7,081 bases of DNA from DATJUC01 sp035502675 (GTDB lineage Bacteria > Vulcanimicrobiota > Vulcanimicrobiia > Vulcanimicrobiales > Vulcanimicrobiaceae), in assembly GCA_035502675.1 (NCBI GenBank), contig DATJUC010000243.1, positions 1 to 7,081 of the forward strand, written 5' to 3'. The position numbers and the translations under genes are program-made. Below the pieces are notes generated by a model. That model saw nothing but the letters and a program-made list of their open reading frames with translations, was not told the DNA's origin and ran no database searches. The stretch's first letter is position 1. Every line of letters starts with the position of its first letter. Shown here in pieces: positions 5,907-7,081 of the stretch.

Positions 5907-6965
5907 GTGATCGCCGCTACGTTTGCCGCCGTGCTGGCCGCCGCAAGCGCGAGCCCCGCATCGTCGCCCGCACCCTGGTTTGCGCCGCCCACGACGAGGG
6001 TCGCCGCGCAGGCCGTGACGTTTACCAATCAAGGCGCGACGCTGCACGGAACGCTCTACGTTCCCGACGTCGGGCATCCCGTTCCGGCGATCGTCGTCTT
6101 TCACGGCGCTTCCGAACCGCTGGCGAGCACGCTGCTCTACCGTCATTTAAGCGAAGGACTGCCGCAAATTGGGATCGCGGTATTGCTGTTCGACCGCCGC
6201 GGGGCGGGCAAATCGACCGGCAACCCGGACGTTCCCTATCAAACGCTGGCGAACGATGGGATCGCCGGCGCCGCGGCGATCCGGCAGCTTCCGCAGATCG
6301 ACCCGCAGCGCGTCGGCTATTGGGGCATCAGTCAAGGCGGTTGGCTCGCCACGATCGCGGCGTCGAGCGATTCGCGCGCGGCGTTTGCCGTCGCCGTCTC
6401 CGCTCCGCTGGTGCCGGCCGAGACGCAGATGGAGTTCGCGATGTCGAACCGTCTCGACGTGCTCGGCTATAGCTCCAAGGACGTCGCCGCCATGCTGGAA
6501 GCACGCTACCAGGTCGACGGTTACTTCAACGGGCGCAACTCACGCGCCCAAGCCGTCGCCGCCCTCGACAAGATCGAGAACCGCCCTTGGTTCGACCTGA
6601 TGTACTTGCCGACCGCCGCCGAGCTGCCGAAAAATCCGGCAAACTCGTCGTGGCGCGGCCAGATGGATCTCGACTCGTTTGCCGCCGTGGAACGGGTCCG
6701 CATCCCAATCCTCTTTCTCCTGGGCTCGGAAGATCCGTGGATTCCGGTTGCGGCAACGGTCGCGCGACTCCGCACGGTGGCCGCGACCCATCCGCACCTC
6801 GCCTTTGACGTCGTCCCCGGCGCGAACCACCTGATGATGATGCCGCCGGCCCACGAGCTCATGAACGATGCCGAACCCGCGCAAATTGCCGCCGAAGCGC
6901 CGCAATCGCCGGCGTACTTCATGCTGCTCGCGTCCTGGCTGGAACGCATCGTCACCCCGCGTTGA
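5907..6965 (+). CDS. Secreted alpha/beta hydrolase (esterase or peptidase-like)
   Basis: A 352-residue protein with a probable signal peptide (hydrophobic 2-13, Ala-X-Ala near ASASP at 13-17). The hydrolase fold is visible: strand and oxyanion HG in IVVFHGASEP (62-71), FDRRGAGKSTG (95-105), the nucleophile elbow GYWGISQGG with Ser142, the acid in LLGSEDPWIP with Asp276, and the base His308 in PGANHLM. This order and spacing match the large dienelactone-hydrolase / acyl-peptidase-like group of small alpha/beta hydrolases (COG1073-type), which act on esters or peptides; the substrate cannot be read from the sequence. The start is GTG 5907, one base after the stop of the membrane protein (TAG C GTG), and gives the signal peptide directly; the next Met is only at residue 175. 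There is no Shine-Dalgarno, so translation coupling is likely. Confidence 0.85.
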   Translation: MIAATFAAVLAAASASPASSPAPWFAPPTTRVAAQAVTFTNQGATLHGTLYVPDVGHPVPAIVVFHGASEPLASTLLYRHLSEGLPQIGIAVLLFDRRGAGKSTGNPDVPYQTLANDGIAGAAAIRQLPQIDPQRVGYWGISQGGWLATIAASSDSRAAFAVAVSAPLVPAETQMEFAMSNRLDVLGYSSKDVAAMLEARYQVDGYFNGRNSRAQAVAALDKIENRPWFDLMYLPTAAELPKNPANSSWRGQMDLDSFAAVERVRIPILFLLGSEDPWIPVAATVARLRTVAATHPHLAFDVVPGANHLMMMPPAHELMNDAEPAQIAAEAPQSPAYFMLLASWLERIVTPR

Positions 6966-7006
6966 CGAGACCGAGTTCGCCGTAGGGGACGACGCCGGCC
7001 GCGGTG

Positions 7007-7012
7007 TACTAT
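7007..7012 (+). promoter_or_regulatory. Possible -10 box for a leaderless lipoprotein transcript
   Basis: TACTAT (four of six matches to TATAAT) sits six bases before the ATG at 7019. Transcription from it would begin at or near the A of the ATG, the arrangement seen for leaderless genes in several bacterial phyla. No Shine-Dalgarno is present before this ATG. I see no convincing -35 at the right distance; TTGACG at 6962-6967 is too far away (39 bases). Confidence 0.3.
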
Positions 7013-7018
7013 CCGGGC

Positions 7019-7081
7019 ATGAGCGCGCGGTGGCTCGTACGATGCGTTGCTTCAGCTGGAATGCTGCTGGCTTCGTGCGTC
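7019..7081 (+). CDS. Start of a lipoprotein gene (cut off by the window edge)
   Basis: Twenty-one codons are visible: a basic start (MSARWLVR), a hydrophobic core (CVASAGMLLA) and the lipobox LASC at residues 17-20, with Cys20 the probable lipidated residue. This is a good lipoprotein signal peptide. The mature protein lies beyond the window, so no function can be given. It is 53 bases after the hydrolase stop, on the same strand; it may belong to the same operon or have its own promoter. Confidence 0.6.
   Translation, partial: MSARWLVRCVASAGMLLASCV

Noticed and set aside
5099..6028. The ferritin reading frame stays open for 930 more bases upstream, which would give a 497-residue fusion protein.
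   Set aside because: The extra part is antisense to the membrane-protein gene, is Arg/Gly/Asp-rich without a recognisable domain, and the ATG at 5098 has an excellent ribosome-binding site and the family N-terminus.
6962..6967. TTGACG as a -35 box for the lipoprotein gene.
   Set aside because: It overlaps the hydrolase stop, and no -10-like hexamer lies 16-18 bases downstream; TACTAT is 39 bases away.

Overview
High-GC bacterial DNA (about two thirds G+C by eye), densely coding, with no RNA genes, CRISPR array, insertion sequence or phage gene that I can see. All gene starts inside putative operons are GTG. The content (DUF969/DUF979 permease subunits, secreted peptidases, a ferritin-like protein, a membrane-anchored protein) fits a free-living heterotroph. 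An actinobacterial or little-cultured soil lineage (for example Eremiobacterota-like) is only a guess; no marker gene is present.

Left block (1-5098), all on the minus strand, read right to left. A ferritin-like protein (5098-4535) with a clear AGGAG ribosome-binding site shares one base (TAGTG) with a secreted or lipid-anchored aspartic protease that has two retropepsin-type lobes (4535-3624). After a 103-base gap comes a secreted TAP-like alpha/beta-hydrolase peptidase (3520-1448). One base separates it from a DUF969 membrane protein (1446-775), whose stop overlaps the start of a DUF979 membrane protein (778 to the left edge, cut off). DUF969 and DUF979 are the two proposed subunits of a 5-oxoproline (pyroglutamate) transporter. 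The natural reading is a module that cuts peptides outside the membrane and imports a product.

Divergent intergenic region (5099-5239). Besides the ferritin ribosome-binding site, it holds a perfect 8-bp dyad with a 3-base centre (5157-5175) and a larger imperfect inverted repeat (5205-5237) that ends two bases before the annotated start of the plus-strand gene. Both are candidate control elements.

Right block (5240-7081), plus strand. A single-pass membrane protein of unknown function (5240-5905) is followed one base later by a secreted alpha/beta hydrolase with a complete catalytic triad (5907-6965). After 53 bases comes the start of a lipoprotein gene (7019 to the right edge), whose ATG lies six bases after a TACTAT box, which would fit a leaderless transcript.

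Common theme: at least four of the seven genes encode exported or envelope proteins, three of them hydrolases. The strongest ideas to follow are the peptidase-DUF969-DUF979 operon, the two-lobed aspartic protease coupled to a ferritin, and the two dyads in the divergent promoter region.
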